DNA of 27,799 nt from Bacillota bacterium (GTDB lineage Bacteria > Bacillota > Clostridia > Oscillospirales > Ethanoligenentaceae): contig JAEWAE010000077.1 in the NCBI GenBank assembly GCA_023391835.1, forward strand, positions 1 through 27,799, written 5' to 3'. The notes beneath the pieces are model-generated. The model searched no databases and was not told the origin of the DNA. It worked only from the letters and a program-made list of their open reading frames with translations. Every line of letters starts with the position of its first letter. Positions within the stretch are counted from its first letter, which is position 1. Of this stretch, positions 1 to 7,777 are shown piece after piece. A program made the position numbers and the translations under genes.

Positions 1-113
1 GCTTCATAATGCGGTTGGCAAACCTGCATCTATTTTAGCAAAAGGAGGTTTTCTTGTATCTAAAGATTTTTATCCTCACCAGCATAGCTGGTGGTTATTT
101 CGCGCTAAAGCTA
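1..113 (-). mobile_element. Probable end of an IS200/IS605-type element (partial)
   Basis: This stretch is much richer in A and T than the rest of the window and stops abruptly where the argF terminator begins. It holds a perfect 7-bp hairpin with an ATA loop (77-93), like the subterminal palindromes bound by Y1 (HUH) transposases. On the minus strand it continues with AAAACCTCCTTTTGC and a second hairpin (9-29, GGTT/AACC core with one bulge). In IS200-type elements the transposase leader typically holds an anti-Shine-Dalgarno arm of this kind, which sequesters the start of tnpA. The transposase itself would lie to the left, outside the window. The element identity is inferred; no transposase codons are visible. 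Confidence 0.45.
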
Positions 114-114
114 T

Positions 115-146
115 AAAAAAAGGCTCCGGAATTTCTTTCCGGAGCC
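115..146 (-). terminator. Terminator of the arginine operon
   Basis: On the minus strand a 9-bp perfect stem (122-130 with 138-146, GGCTCCGGA/TCCGGAGCC) with a 7-nt loop is followed by a run of seven T residues. It begins 18 nt after the argF stop codon and closes the arg operon. Confidence 0.9.
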
Positions 147-164
147 CTTTCAAAAAACAGACGT

Positions 165-1070
165 TCACGCCATAAGCTGCACCATGACGGCTTTCTGGGC
201 GTGCAGGCGGTTTTCCGCCTCGTCGAAAATCTCTTTCGCATGCTGCTCGAACACTTCGGCTGTGATCTCTTCGCCCCGGTGGGCCGGCAGGCAATGCTGC
301 ACCATGGCTTCGGGGTGGGCCTTCGCCATCATCTCCGCGTTGATCTGGAAACCGGCGAAAGCCCGGCGCCTCTCGGCGGCCTGGTCCTCTTCGCCCATGG
401 AGGCCCACACGTCGGTGAAGATCACGTCGGCATCCTTGGCCGCCGTCAGCGGGTCGTGGGTCAGCTCGAAGGAGCCGCCCGCCGACTTGGCGAAAGCCAG
501 CACCCTATCATCGGGCATATACGCCTCCGGGCAGGCCACCGACACGGCCATACCCACCTTCAGGCCGCCGACGATCAGGGAATTGCACATGTTGTTGCCG
601 TCGCCGACGAAGCACATTTTCAGCCCCTCCAGCCGGCCCTTGTATTCCCGCACGGTCATCAGGTCGGCCAGCACCTGGCAGGGGTGGGCAAGATCGGTCA
701 GCCCGTTGATAATGGGGATGGAGCCGTACTGCGCCAGCGCCTCCACTTCATCCTGGCCGAAGGTGCGGATCATGATGCCGTCGAGGTAGCGGGAAAGTAC
801 CCGGGCGGTATCCTCCACCGGCTCGCCGCGGCCGATCTGCAGTTCCTTGGAGCTAAGAAAAAGCGCGTGGCCGCCCAGTTGGAACATACCGGTCTCAAAC
901 GACACCCGCGTGCGGGTGGAGGATTTTTCAAAAATCATGCCCAGCGCCTTGCCGGCCAGCCGGGGGTGCGCGATGCCGTGGTGCTGTTCGTATTTGAGCT
1001 GGTCGCCCAGATTGAGGATGTCGAGAATCTCATCGCCGGAAAGATCCAGCAGCTTGAGCAGATGTTTCAT
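165..1070 (-). CDS. argF: Ornithine carbamoyltransferase
   Basis: Transfers the carbamoyl group of carbamoyl phosphate to ornithine to give citrulline, in the cytoplasm. The 301-residue protein has the usual family length. Visible motifs are the carbamoyl-phosphate loop STRTR (51-55), HPCQ (129-132), SMG (224-226), which is part of the ornithine-recognising loop, and HCLPAHRG (259-266) carrying the catalytic Cys. SMG plus HCLP argue for ornithine rather than aspartate as acceptor. It is the last gene of the arg operon, about 30 nt after argD. The start is uncertain: the ATG at 1070 fits homologues (MKHLLKL), but the AAAGGA element sits rather far from it and closer to an in-frame GTG three codons upstream (1079). 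Catabolic and anabolic forms look alike; the operon favours biosynthesis. Confidence 0.96.
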   Translation of the reverse strand: MKHLLKLLDLSGDEILDILNLGDQLKYEQHHGIAHPRLAGKALGMIFEKSSTRTRVSFETGMFQLGGHALFLSSKELQIGRGEPVEDTARVLSRYLDGIMIRTFGQDEVEALAQYGSIPIINGLTDLAHPCQVLADLMTVREYKGRLEGLKMCFVGDGNNMCNSLIVGGLKVGMAVSVACPEAYMPDDRVLAFAKSAGGSFELTHDPLTAAKDADVIFTDVWASMGEEDQAAERRRAFAGFQINAEMMAKAHPEAMVQHCLPAHRGEEITAEVFEQHAKEIFDEAENRLHAQKAVMVQLMA

Positions 1071-1100
1071 GGCTATCACCCGTTCCTTTCATGTGGCCGT

Positions 1101-2306
1101 TCAGTGGGAAACGGTTCCCCCTGACTTCATTTCCGTGATGACGTGCTGCAGGATGGCAAAGCCGCGGTCGATTTCATCCTTTGTGATGACAAGCGGCGGC
1201 AGCATGCGCAGCGACTGCTTGGCCGTGAGAATGAGCAGCCCCTCTTTGGCCGCCTGCGCCGCGACGGCGCCCGCCGCCAGGCCCGGCGTGTCAAGCCCCA
1301 GCATCAGCCCCAGGCCGCGGACATTTTCGACCCCATCCATCCCGGCAAGCTTTTGGTGGATATAGGCGGCTTTCTCTTTCACCGCGGCGAGAAACTCGGG
1401 GCGGGAAACCCGGCCCACGACCTCTTTCGCGGCGGCGCAGACGATAGGCGTGCCGCCGAAAGTCGTGGCGTGGGTACCAGGCGTGAGCACACCGGAAAGC
1501 TGCTTTGCGCACAGCACCGCTCCCATGGGCAGCCCGCCCGCGATGGCCTTGGCGCACGAGACGGCGTCCGGCTTCACGCCGTACTGCTCGTAGGCGAAAA
1601 ACGTGCCGGTGCGGCCGATACCCGTCTGCACCTCGTCAAAAAAGAGAAGGATGTCTTTTTCTTTCGCAAGCTCGGCAGTCTTTTTTACAAAGCCGGGGTC
1701 CAGCGGGCATACGCCGCCTTCGCCCTGCACCGCTTCCAGCAGCACCGCGCACACGTCACCGGTGAGGGCTTCTTCCATGCCCGCGCAGTCGTTGGGCTCC
1801 GCGAGCTTGAAGCCCTCGGTGAAGGGGAAGAAATAGTTATGGAATACTTCCTGCCCCGTGGCGGAAAGCGTGGTCACCGTGCGGCCGTGGAAAGAATTCC
1901 GCAGCGTGACGACGGTGGCACGGCCTTTGCCGTATTTGTCGAAGCTGTATTTGCGGGCCAGCTTGATGAGCCCCTCGTTCGCCTCGGCGCCCGAGTTTGC
2001 AAAAAAGACCTTGTCGAAGCCGGTGACGCCGCAGAGCATCTCGGCCAGCTCCGCCTGCACGGGGCTGTAATAGAGGTTTGAAATATGAGCGACCTTGGCC
2101 GCCTGCCCGCTCACCGCCTTCACCCAACCGGGGTCGGCGTAGCCGAGACAGTTGACGCCGATGCCGCTGCCGAAGTCGATATAGGTCTGCCCGTCGGCCC
2201 CCGTGGCGGTGGCCCCGTGGCCCGAGGCGATGACCACGTCGAAGCGGCTGTAAGTCGCCATCACATGCGCGTTGAGTTTCCGTTCCACGTTTGCCGAATT
2301 TTCCAC
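1101..2306 (-). CDS. argD: Acetylornithine aminotransferase (class III PLP)
   Basis: Converts N-acetylglutamate semialdehyde to N-acetylornithine using glutamate, with pyridoxal phosphate. The 401-residue product shows NSGAEANE (104-111) for cofactor binding, FDEVQTGIGRTG (223-234) whose Asp contacts the pyridine ring, and CAKAIAGG with the Schiff-base Lys at about 253. The reading frame is open farther upstream, but a GTG at 2306 preceded by AAAAGGAG eight bases away is the natural start and lies 32 nt after the argB stop. The family also includes succinylornithine and 4-aminobutyrate transaminases; the position between argB and argF supports ArgD. It is transcribed with the rest of the arg operon. 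Confidence 0.95.
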   Translation of the reverse strand: MENSANVERKLNAHVMATYSRFDVVIASGHGATATGADGQTYIDFGSGIGVNCLGYADPGWVKAVSGQAAKVAHISNLYYSPVQAELAEMLCGVTGFDKVFFANSGAEANEGLIKLARKYSFDKYGKGRATVVTLRNSFHGRTVTTLSATGQEVFHNYFFPFTEGFKLAEPNDCAGMEEALTGDVCAVLLEAVQGEGGVCPLDPGFVKKTAELAKEKDILLFFDEVQTGIGRTGTFFAYEQYGVKPDAVSCAKAIAGGLPMGAVLCAKQLSGVLTPGTHATTFGGTPIVCAAAKEVVGRVSRPEFLAAVKEKAAYIHQKLAGMDGVENVRGLGLMLGLDTPGLAAGAVAAQAAKEGLLILTAKQSLRMLPPLVITKDEIDRGFAILQHVITEMKSGGTVSH

Positions 2307-2338
2307 TGTGCACACTCCTTTTCTTGCCCGTGCCGGGC

Positions 2339-3202
2339 TCACTGAAACATCGTGCCGATGCCGGCGTCGGAAAACAGCTCGATGAGCGTCGAATGGGGGA
2401 TGCGGCCGTCGATGATGTGGGCCCGCTCGACGCCGCGCCGCACGGCTTCGACGCAGCAATCCACCTTGGGGATCATGCCGCCCGAAATGATGCCCTGTCG
2501 GATCAGATTGGGCACCTCGCTGACCTGGACCACGGGGATCAGCGTGCTGTCGTCGTCCTTATCACGCAGCAACCCGCGGATATCGGTGAGCAGAATGAGC
2601 TTTTCCGCCCCGAGAGCCGCGGAAATGCGCGCCGCCGCCGTGTCGGCGTTTATATTGAAAATCGTGCCGGCGGTGTCGGCCCCCACGGTGGCGATGACCG
2701 GGATGTAGCCCTTTTCCAGCGCGTCGTTGATGGGGGTGACATCCACTTCCTGCACGTCGCCCACAAGGCCCAGATCCGCCCCGTTGCCGCCGAGCTTTTC
2801 GGCGCGGATCATGCACCCGTCGAGGCCGCACAGACCCAGCGCGCGCCCGCCCTTGCGCTGGAGCTGCACCACCAGATCCTTGTTGACCTTGCCGGCCAGC
2901 ACCATCTGCACCACATCCATAGTCTCCCGGTCGGTGTAGCGCAGCCCGCCGACGAAGCGGCTTTTTTTGCCGAGTTTGCCCAGCATTTCGGTGATTTCCG
3001 GCCCGCCGCCGTGCACCAGCACCACCCGGATGCCGCACAGCGACAGCAGCGTCAGGTCGGTCATCACCGCGTCTTTGAGCGCGTCGTTGATCATGGCGTT
3101 GCCGCCGTATTTGACCACGATGGTGCGGTTGCGGTGCTGCTGGATATACGGCAGCGCCTGCACGAGCACCCGCGCCATGTCAAGATTGGATATCATCCCC
3201 AT
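2339..3202 (-). CDS. argB: Acetylglutamate kinase
   Basis: Phosphorylates N-acetylglutamate, usually the feedback-controlled step of the pathway. The 287-residue amino-acid-kinase-fold protein has KYGGNAM (31-37) for phosphate binding and HGGGPEI (64-70) for the substrate. It lacks the long N-terminal helix extension described in arginine-inhibited hexameric enzymes, but its opening DMARVLVQALPYI resembles the short N-terminal helix of that group, so inhibition by arginine cannot be judged by eye. Two starts are possible: an ATG overlapping the argJ stop as ATGA (3244) and an ATG at 3202 with GGAAGG eight bases upstream. The second matches the usual N-terminus (MISNLDMA) and is preferred. Confidence 0.95.
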   Translation of the reverse strand: MGMISNLDMARVLVQALPYIQQHRNRTIVVKYGGNAMINDALKDAVMTDLTLLSLCGIRVVLVHGGGPEITEMLGKLGKKSRFVGGLRYTDRETMDVVQMVLAGKVNKDLVVQLQRKGGRALGLCGLDGCMIRAEKLGGNGADLGLVGDVQEVDVTPINDALEKGYIPVIATVGADTAGTIFNINADTAAARISAALGAEKLILLTDIRGLLRDKDDDSTLIPVVQVSEVPNLIRQGIISGGMIPKVDCCVEAVRRGVERAHIIDGRIPHSTLIELFSDAGIGTMFQ

Positions 3203-3240
3203 GGGAAACGCCTTCCGTCCCTTCTGCGCGGCATCACCGG

Positions 3241-4458
3241 TCATGTGCGGTAATCCCCGTTGATTTTCACATAGTCATAGGTCAGGTCGCAGCCGTAAGC
3301 ACAGGCGTTGGCCGGGCCGGCGTGCAGATCCACCCCGATGGTGATCGCGTCGGCCCCCAGCACTTCGGCGGCCTTTTCTTCGGAAAAGGTCACGCCCGAG
3401 CCGCCCTGGCAGACGGCCACTTCCCCCGCGGCGGAAGAAAATTTCACATCCACCTTGCCCGGGTCGATGGCGGCGCCGGAATACCCCAGCGCGCAGAGCA
3501 CCCGCCCCCAGTTGGCGTCGGCGCCGAACATGGCCGCTTTGACGAGATTTGAAGCGATGACCGCCTTGGCGGCGGCCCGTGCGGCGGCTTCATCCGGAGC
3601 CCCCGCGACCCGGCAGACCACCAGCTTGGTGGCGCCTTCGCCGTCCCGGGCGATGCCGCGGGCCAGCACCTGGCACACCGCCGTCAGCGCCTCCAGAAAC
3701 ACCGGATACTGGGCGTCCGCGATGCTCTCCACGCGGGGGTTGCCTGCCAGGCCCGACGCGAGGATGGCCAGCGTGTCGTTGGTGGAAGTGTCACCGTCCA
3801 CGCAGACCATGTTGAAAGTATCCCGGATGGCGTCGAGCAGCGCCTGGTGCAGTACGTCGGCGGAAACATCCGCGTCGGTGGTGACAAAGCTGAGCATGGT
3901 GGCCATATTGGGGTTGATCATGCCGCTGCCCTTGGCGATGCCGCCGATGCGGCAGGTCTTGCCGCCGAGCTCGAATTCCACGGCGGTCTGCTTGCGCATG
4001 GTGTCAGTGGTCATAATGGCGTCGGTGGCGTCGTCCGCCCCGTCGGGCGAGAGTGCTCCGGCCAGCGCCGGCAGCGCCTGCGCGATGGGCTCCACTGAAA
4101 GTTCCAGCCCGATGACGCCGGTGGAAGCGACGATCACGTCCTGCGGCGCAATGCCCAGCGCCCGGGCGGCCAGCTCGCACATGGCAGCCGCCTTTGCCAC
4201 CCCGTCGCGGTTGCAGGTGTTAGCGTTGCCGCTGTTGCAGATGACGGCGCGGGCCTTGCCGTCTTTGAGATGCTCCCGCGTCACAAGGATAGGCGCGCCT
4301 TTGACCTGATTCTGCGTATACACGGCCGCCGCATCGCACGTCTTTTGGCAGAAAAGCAGCGCCAGATCTTTTTTCCGGCGGTTATGGCGGATGCCGCAGT
4401 GTATGCCGGCGGCGGTGAAGCCCGCCGGCGCCGTGATCGAGCCTGGTATTGACTTCAT
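3241..4458 (-). CDS. argJ: Glutamate N-acetyltransferase / amino-acid acetyltransferase
   Basis: Transfers the acetyl group from N-acetylornithine back to glutamate, making the cyclic (acetyl-recycling) form of arginine synthesis; bifunctional members can also use acetyl-CoA. The 405-residue precursor contains KGSGMINPNMATML (176-189), where family members cleave themselves between Ala186 and Thr187 to give two subunits with Thr187 as N-terminal nucleophile. The ATG at 4458 is preceded by AAAGGAA and fits the family N-terminus; upstream codons in the open frame are rich in Pro and Arg and look untranslated. No argA or argE is visible in the window, consistent with the cyclic route. Confidence 0.96.
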   Translation of the reverse strand: MKSIPGSITAPAGFTAAGIHCGIRHNRRKKDLALLFCQKTCDAAAVYTQNQVKGAPILVTREHLKDGKARAVICNSGNANTCNRDGVAKAAAMCELAARALGIAPQDVIVASTGVIGLELSVEPIAQALPALAGALSPDGADDATDAIMTTDTMRKQTAVEFELGGKTCRIGGIAKGSGMINPNMATMLSFVTTDADVSADVLHQALLDAIRDTFNMVCVDGDTSTNDTLAILASGLAGNPRVESIADAQYPVFLEALTAVCQVLARGIARDGEGATKLVVCRVAGAPDEAAARAAAKAVIASNLVKAAMFGADANWGRVLCALGYSGAAIDPGKVDVKFSSAAGEVAVCQGGSGVTFSEEKAAEVLGADAITIGVDLHAGPANACAYGCDLTYDYVKINGDYRT

Positions 4459-4502
4459 GACGATGTTTCCTTTCTTTCGGGCCCGCGGGCCGGGCATCCG
4501 GT

Positions 4503-5453
4503 TTATTCGGCTGTCAGGCCCGCGGTTTCCGGCCGGCCGAGCATGAGGTTGAGACACTGCACCGCCGCGCCGGAGGCTCCCTTGCCCAGATTGTCGAGCC
4601 GCGCCACGGACAGCACCTCATCCCCATGGCCAAAGGTGAAAATCTCCAGCCGGTTGGTGCCGTTGCAGCCCATGGCGTCGAGGCACCCGGCATCCAACGC
4701 GTCGCCGCCGCCCGCCGGCATGACCCGGATGAACGGCTCGCCCGCGTAAAACGCGGCGTAATATTCCCGAAGCCCCGCCGCATCCAGCGGTCGGTGCATG
4801 AGAGTGCCCCGCAGCGGCAGCGCCACCAGCATGCCCCGGTAGTAATCGGCCACGATGGGGGTGAAAAGCGGCGGCCGGTCAAGGCCGCTCACAGCCTGCA
4901 TTTCGGGCAGGTGCTTGTGGCTGAGCCCCAGCGCATAAAAGCGCGAGCTGTGCAGCATATCCCCCGCCTCGCGGGGGCCCTGATAGCGGGCGATCATCTT
5001 TTTGCCGCCCCCGCTGTAGCCCGACACCGACTGGCAGCACACCGGGTAATCCGGCCCGATAATCCCGCCCTGCACCAGCGGGGCGGTCAGAATATTGAAG
5101 CCGGTGGCGTGGCAGCCGGGCACCGCCACATGTTTCGCGCCGCGGATGGCATCCCGCCGGCCCAGCTCGGGCAGGCCGTAGACCCACCCCGGCGCCGTGC
5201 GGTGGGCAGTGCTGGCGTCGAGGATGCGCACCGACGGGTTGTGCACCATGGCTACCGCTTCCCGCGCCGCATCATCCGGCAGGCAGAGCACATCGACATC
5301 CGCCGCGTTGAGCAGCCGTGCCCGCTCGGCGGGGTCTTTGTGCTTGGCGGGGTCGATGGCCAGCAGCCCGATATCCGTGCGGCCGGCCAGCCGGCTGTGG
5401 ATTTCCAGCCCCGTGGTGCCCGATTCGCCGTCGACAAAAATTCTGGTCTTCAC
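4503..5453 (-). CDS. argC: N-acetyl-gamma-glutamyl-phosphate reductase (short, type 2)
   Basis: Reduces N-acetylglutamyl phosphate to the semialdehyde with NADPH. The 316-residue protein is the shorter type-2 version of ArgC, recognised by the opening IFVDGESGTTGLEI (5-18, dinucleotide-binding loop) and by PGCHATG (112-118) with the catalytic Cys at about 114. The start is a GTG at 5453 with GGGGAGG eight bases upstream. The frame extends to 5525 but the added residues resemble nothing in the family. argJ begins 44 nt downstream. The type-2 form is shorter than the classical enzyme of Bacillus and Escherichia; I recall it as common in ruminococcal genomes, which would fit the proposed host. 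Confidence 0.94.
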   Translation of the reverse strand: MKTRIFVDGESGTTGLEIHSRLAGRTDIGLLAIDPAKHKDPAERARLLNAADVDVLCLPDDAAREAVAMVHNPSVRILDASTAHRTAPGWVYGLPELGRRDAIRGAKHVAVPGCHATGFNILTAPLVQGGIIGPDYPVCCQSVSGYSGGGKKMIARYQGPREAGDMLHSSRFYALGLSHKHLPEMQAVSGLDRPPLFTPIVADYYRGMLVALPLRGTLMHRPLDAAGLREYYAAFYAGEPFIRVMPAGGGDALDAGCLDAMGCNGTNRLEIFTFGHGDEVLSVARLDNLGKGASGAAVQCLNLMLGRPETAGLTAE

Positions 5454-5576
5454 GTTTCGATCCTCCCCATCCGCACGCCGGGCACCCCGGCGGAAGTCTT
5501 TATGAAAAAAGGAACAGTTCCACAAGTCCCGGCGGACTCATGGAACTGAATCCCGACCGCACGGCTGGCGCCGCGG

Positions 5577-6785
5577 TCATTTTTTCTTCTGATTGAGCAG
5601 CGCCTGCACCGTGATCGGCAGGCCGAAGAGGTTGATGAAACCGGCGGCGTCTTTCTGGTTATACACCTGGTCCACATTGAAGGTGGCGAAATCCTCGCTG
5701 TAAAGGGAGTTGGGCGACGTAACGCCCGCCACGATCATATTGCCCTTGTAAAGTTTGAGCTTCACGGTGCCGGTCACAGTCTCCTGCGTGCTGTCGACGA
5801 AGGCCGACAGAGCCTTGCGCAGGGGGGTAAACCACTGGCCGTTATACACGAGCTCCGCAAATTTCTGGGCGACCAGCGCCTTATAATGGGCGGTCTCTTT
5901 ATCCAGAGCGAGGGTTTCGAGAGTCTCATGGGCCTGATAGAGGATGGTGCCGCCCGGCGTTTCATACACGCCGCGGGATTTCATGCCCACCAGGCGGTTC
6001 TCGACGATATCCAGCAGGCCGATGCCGTTGGCGCCGCCGATCTGGTTGAGCTTTTCCACCAGCGCCACCGCGCCGAGGGTCTCGCCATCCACCGAAACCG
6101 GCACGCCCTTTTCAAAGCCGACGGTCACATAGGTGGGCTTGTCGGGCGCCTTATCCGGCGGCACAGTCATTTCGAGGATCTTGTCGTACTGCGGTTCGTT
6201 GGCCGGGTCTTCCAGATCCAGGCCCTCGTGGCTCAGGTGCCAGAGGTTTTTATCCTTGGAATAGTTGGTCGCGCGGGTGATATTCAGCGGGATGTGGTGG
6301 GCTTCCGCATAGTCGATTTCCTCGTCGCGGGATTTGATATTCCAGATGCGCCAAGGGGCGATGATCGGCATATCCGGCGCAAAGGCCTTGATGCCAAGCT
6401 CAAACCGCACCTGATCGTTACCCTTGCCCGTGGCGCCGTGGGCGATGGCGTCGGCACCCTCGGCCTTGGCGATTTCCACCAGTTTCTTGGCAATGACCGG
6501 GCGGGCAAACGAGGTACCCAGCAGGTATTCTTCATATTTGGCTCCCGCCTTGAGCGTCGGCCAGATGTAATCTTCCACAAATTCCTTTTTGAGATCCGCG
6601 ACATAAAGCTTGGAAGCGCCGGTCGCCTTGGCCTTGGCCTCCAGCCCGTCGAGCTCCGTTCCCTGGCCCACATCCGCCGCAACGGCGACGACTTCGCAGC
6701 TGTAATGCTCCTTGAGCCACGGGATGATGATGGAGGTATCCAGTCCCCCCGAATACGCGAGCACAACCTTTTTAATTTCTTTCAT
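5577..6785 (-). CDS. argG: Argininosuccinate synthase
   Basis: Joins citrulline and aspartate using ATP to give argininosuccinate. The 402-residue protein has the ATP-pyrophosphatase P-loop AYSGGLDTS (10-18), the GATGKGNDQVRFE segment near residue 120 and the conserved IAPWR shortly after it. The ATG at 6785 gives the standard N-terminus; an ATG six codons upstream lacks a ribosome site. It is the first gene of the arg operon although it acts near the end of the pathway, and the partner argH is not in the window. The upstream region has an ARG box, a promoter and a hairpin (see those entries). Confidence 0.97.
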   Translation of the reverse strand: MKEIKKVVLAYSGGLDTSIIIPWLKEHYSCEVVAVAADVGQGTELDGLEAKAKATGASKLYVADLKKEFVEDYIWPTLKAGAKYEEYLLGTSFARPVIAKKLVEIAKAEGADAIAHGATGKGNDQVRFELGIKAFAPDMPIIAPWRIWNIKSRDEEIDYAEAHHIPLNITRATNYSKDKNLWHLSHEGLDLEDPANEPQYDKILEMTVPPDKAPDKPTYVTVGFEKGVPVSVDGETLGAVALVEKLNQIGGANGIGLLDIVENRLVGMKSRGVYETPGGTILYQAHETLETLALDKETAHYKALVAQKFAELVYNGQWFTPLRKALSAFVDSTQETVTGTVKLKLYKGNMIVAGVTSPNSLYSEDFATFNVDQVYNQKDAAGFINLFGLPITVQALLNQKKK

Positions 6786-6811
6786 GCCGGACCCTGCCTT
6801 CATTCGATTTT

Positions 6812-6827
6812 GGCAGGATGCCCTGCC
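6812..6827 (-). promoter_or_regulatory. 5' UTR hairpin before argG
   Basis: A perfect 6-bp hairpin (GGCAGG/CCTGCC, 4-nt loop) lies in the argG leader. The sequence AAGGCAGGG occurs both in the hairpin (complement of 6821-6829) and again at the ribosome-binding position before argG (complement of 6792-6800), so the CCTGCC arm could pair with either copy. Confidence 0.5.
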
Positions 6828-6838
6828 TTGCGTTTATA

Positions 6839-6866
6839 ATTATACATCAGTTTTGCAATAAATCAA
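6839..6866 (-). promoter_or_regulatory. Promoter of the arginine operon
   Basis: Minus-strand TTGATT (6861-6866) and TATAAT (6839-6844) are separated by 16 nt. The -10 box overlaps a TATAATTATA palindrome (6835-6844) that resembles a degenerate second ARG half-site pair. The argG start codon is about 50 nt downstream. Confidence 0.75.
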
Positions 6867-6871
6867 GCACA

Positions 6872-6891
6872 TAATGAATATTTATTCATTA
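6872..6891. promoter_or_regulatory. ARG box (ArgR/AhrC operator)
   Basis: TAATGAATATTTATTCATTA is an almost perfect palindrome matching the ArgR consensus TNTGAATWWWWATTCANW. It lies directly upstream of the -35 box of the arg promoter. Together with the weaker palindrome over the -10 it would suit an arginine-dependent ArgR hexamer bridging two sites. ArgR itself is not encoded in the window. Confidence 0.8.
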
Positions 6892-6950
6892 GTTCGAATG
6901 ATTCAGCATCCTGCCGCAAAAGCCGGGCTACACAGAGCGGGATTTGGCAA

Positions 6951-7643
6951 TTATTCCCGCCGGGAGTCGGGCAGCTCCATCTGACCGGTCCGATACTGTT
7001 CCATGATCTGGCGCAGCAGCTCGGCCGGGGCGGGGGGTGTCCATGTGACGGCGTTGGCGCCGGCCGCGATGGTGGCGGAAATCGAGGCTTCGCTGGTGCC
7101 GCCGGTGGCAATGATGGGCAACGCGGGGTAACGGGTGCGCAGCGAACGCACAATATGCGGCGTGGCGGCCCCGCCCGATACGTTGATAATAGACGCGCCC
7201 GCCTCCAGCCGCCCGGGCAGATCGTCGGTTTCCGACACCACCGTCACCACGACAGGGATATCCACCGTCTCGCGCACAGCCGCGATGACATCGTTGGGCG
7301 TAGGCGCGTTGACCACCACCCCCATGGCCCCCTGGAATTCGGCAAAGAGCGCGTTGTTGACCACCCGCTTGCCCTGGGTGATACCGCCGCCGATGCCGCA
7401 GAAAACCGGGATATCCGCCGCCAGCAGAATCGCCTGTGTGATGACCGGCTGCGGCGTGAAGGGGTATACCGCGATGACGGCGTCGGCGTTCACGTTCCGG
7501 ATGATGCCCACATCGGTGGTAAAAACCAGTGATTTGATACGTTTGCCGAAAATCTTGATGCCGCTGGCTGCATAGATACATTCCGGTACTTTCAGCATGT
7601 GTTTGCGCAGATTGCCCGCAAACTCCGGTATATTATCCTTCAT
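6951..7643 (-). CDS. TIM-barrel-like protein of unknown function
   Basis: The exact family is not recognised. The 230-residue protein has no signal peptide or membrane segment. It shows a regular alternation of beta strands and helices with glycine-rich turns, such as FCGIGGGITQGKR near residue 85, INVSGGAATPHI near 155 and IIATGGTSEASISATIAAGANAVTW near 180. These look like phosphate-binding turns of a (beta/alpha)8 barrel of the nitronate-monooxygenase/IMP-dehydrogenase kind, but no catalytic residue can be assigned. Similar clostridial proteins are often just labelled hydrolase. The ATG at 7643 has GGAAAGGA ten bases upstream. It is divergent from the flavin-reductase-like gene and lies upstream of the arg operon with no terminator I can see in between. 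Confidence 0.8.
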   Translation of the reverse strand: MKDNIPEFAGNLRKHMLKVPECIYAASGIKIFGKRIKSLVFTTDVGIIRNVNADAVIAVYPFTPQPVITQAILLAADIPVFCGIGGGITQGKRVVNNALFAEFQGAMGVVVNAPTPNDVIAAVRETVDIPVVVTVVSETDDLPGRLEAGASIINVSGGAATPHIVRSLRTRYPALPIIATGGTSEASISATIAAGANAVTWTPPAPAELLRQIMEQYRTGQMELPDSRRE

Positions 7644-7707
7644 ACGATTGATTCCTTTCCCCATCCACATTTTCCGGCTGTTTTCCGCCGGGGACGACAA
7701 CACCTTG

Positions 7708-7716
7708 TGGTATAAT
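7708..7716 (+). promoter_or_regulatory. Extended -10 promoter of the flavin-reductase-like gene
   Basis: TGGTATAAT (TATAAT at 7711-7716) is an extended -10 element without a recognisable -35. The leader contains a 7-bp hairpin (7734-7740 with 7746-7752) just before the ribosome site AAAGGAG (7763-7769). Confidence 0.6.
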
Positions 7717-7777
7717 GAAATCAGACACAGCGAGCCGGCCATCCGGGCCGGCCGACAGACAGAAAGGAGCGGTTCTC

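Noticed and set aside
54..116. 20-codon frame starting with TTG after AAAAGGAGG
   Set aside because: The ribosome-like sequence is better explained as the anti-Shine-Dalgarno arm of an IS200-type leader on the other strand, and the frame runs through the element hairpin into the argF terminator.
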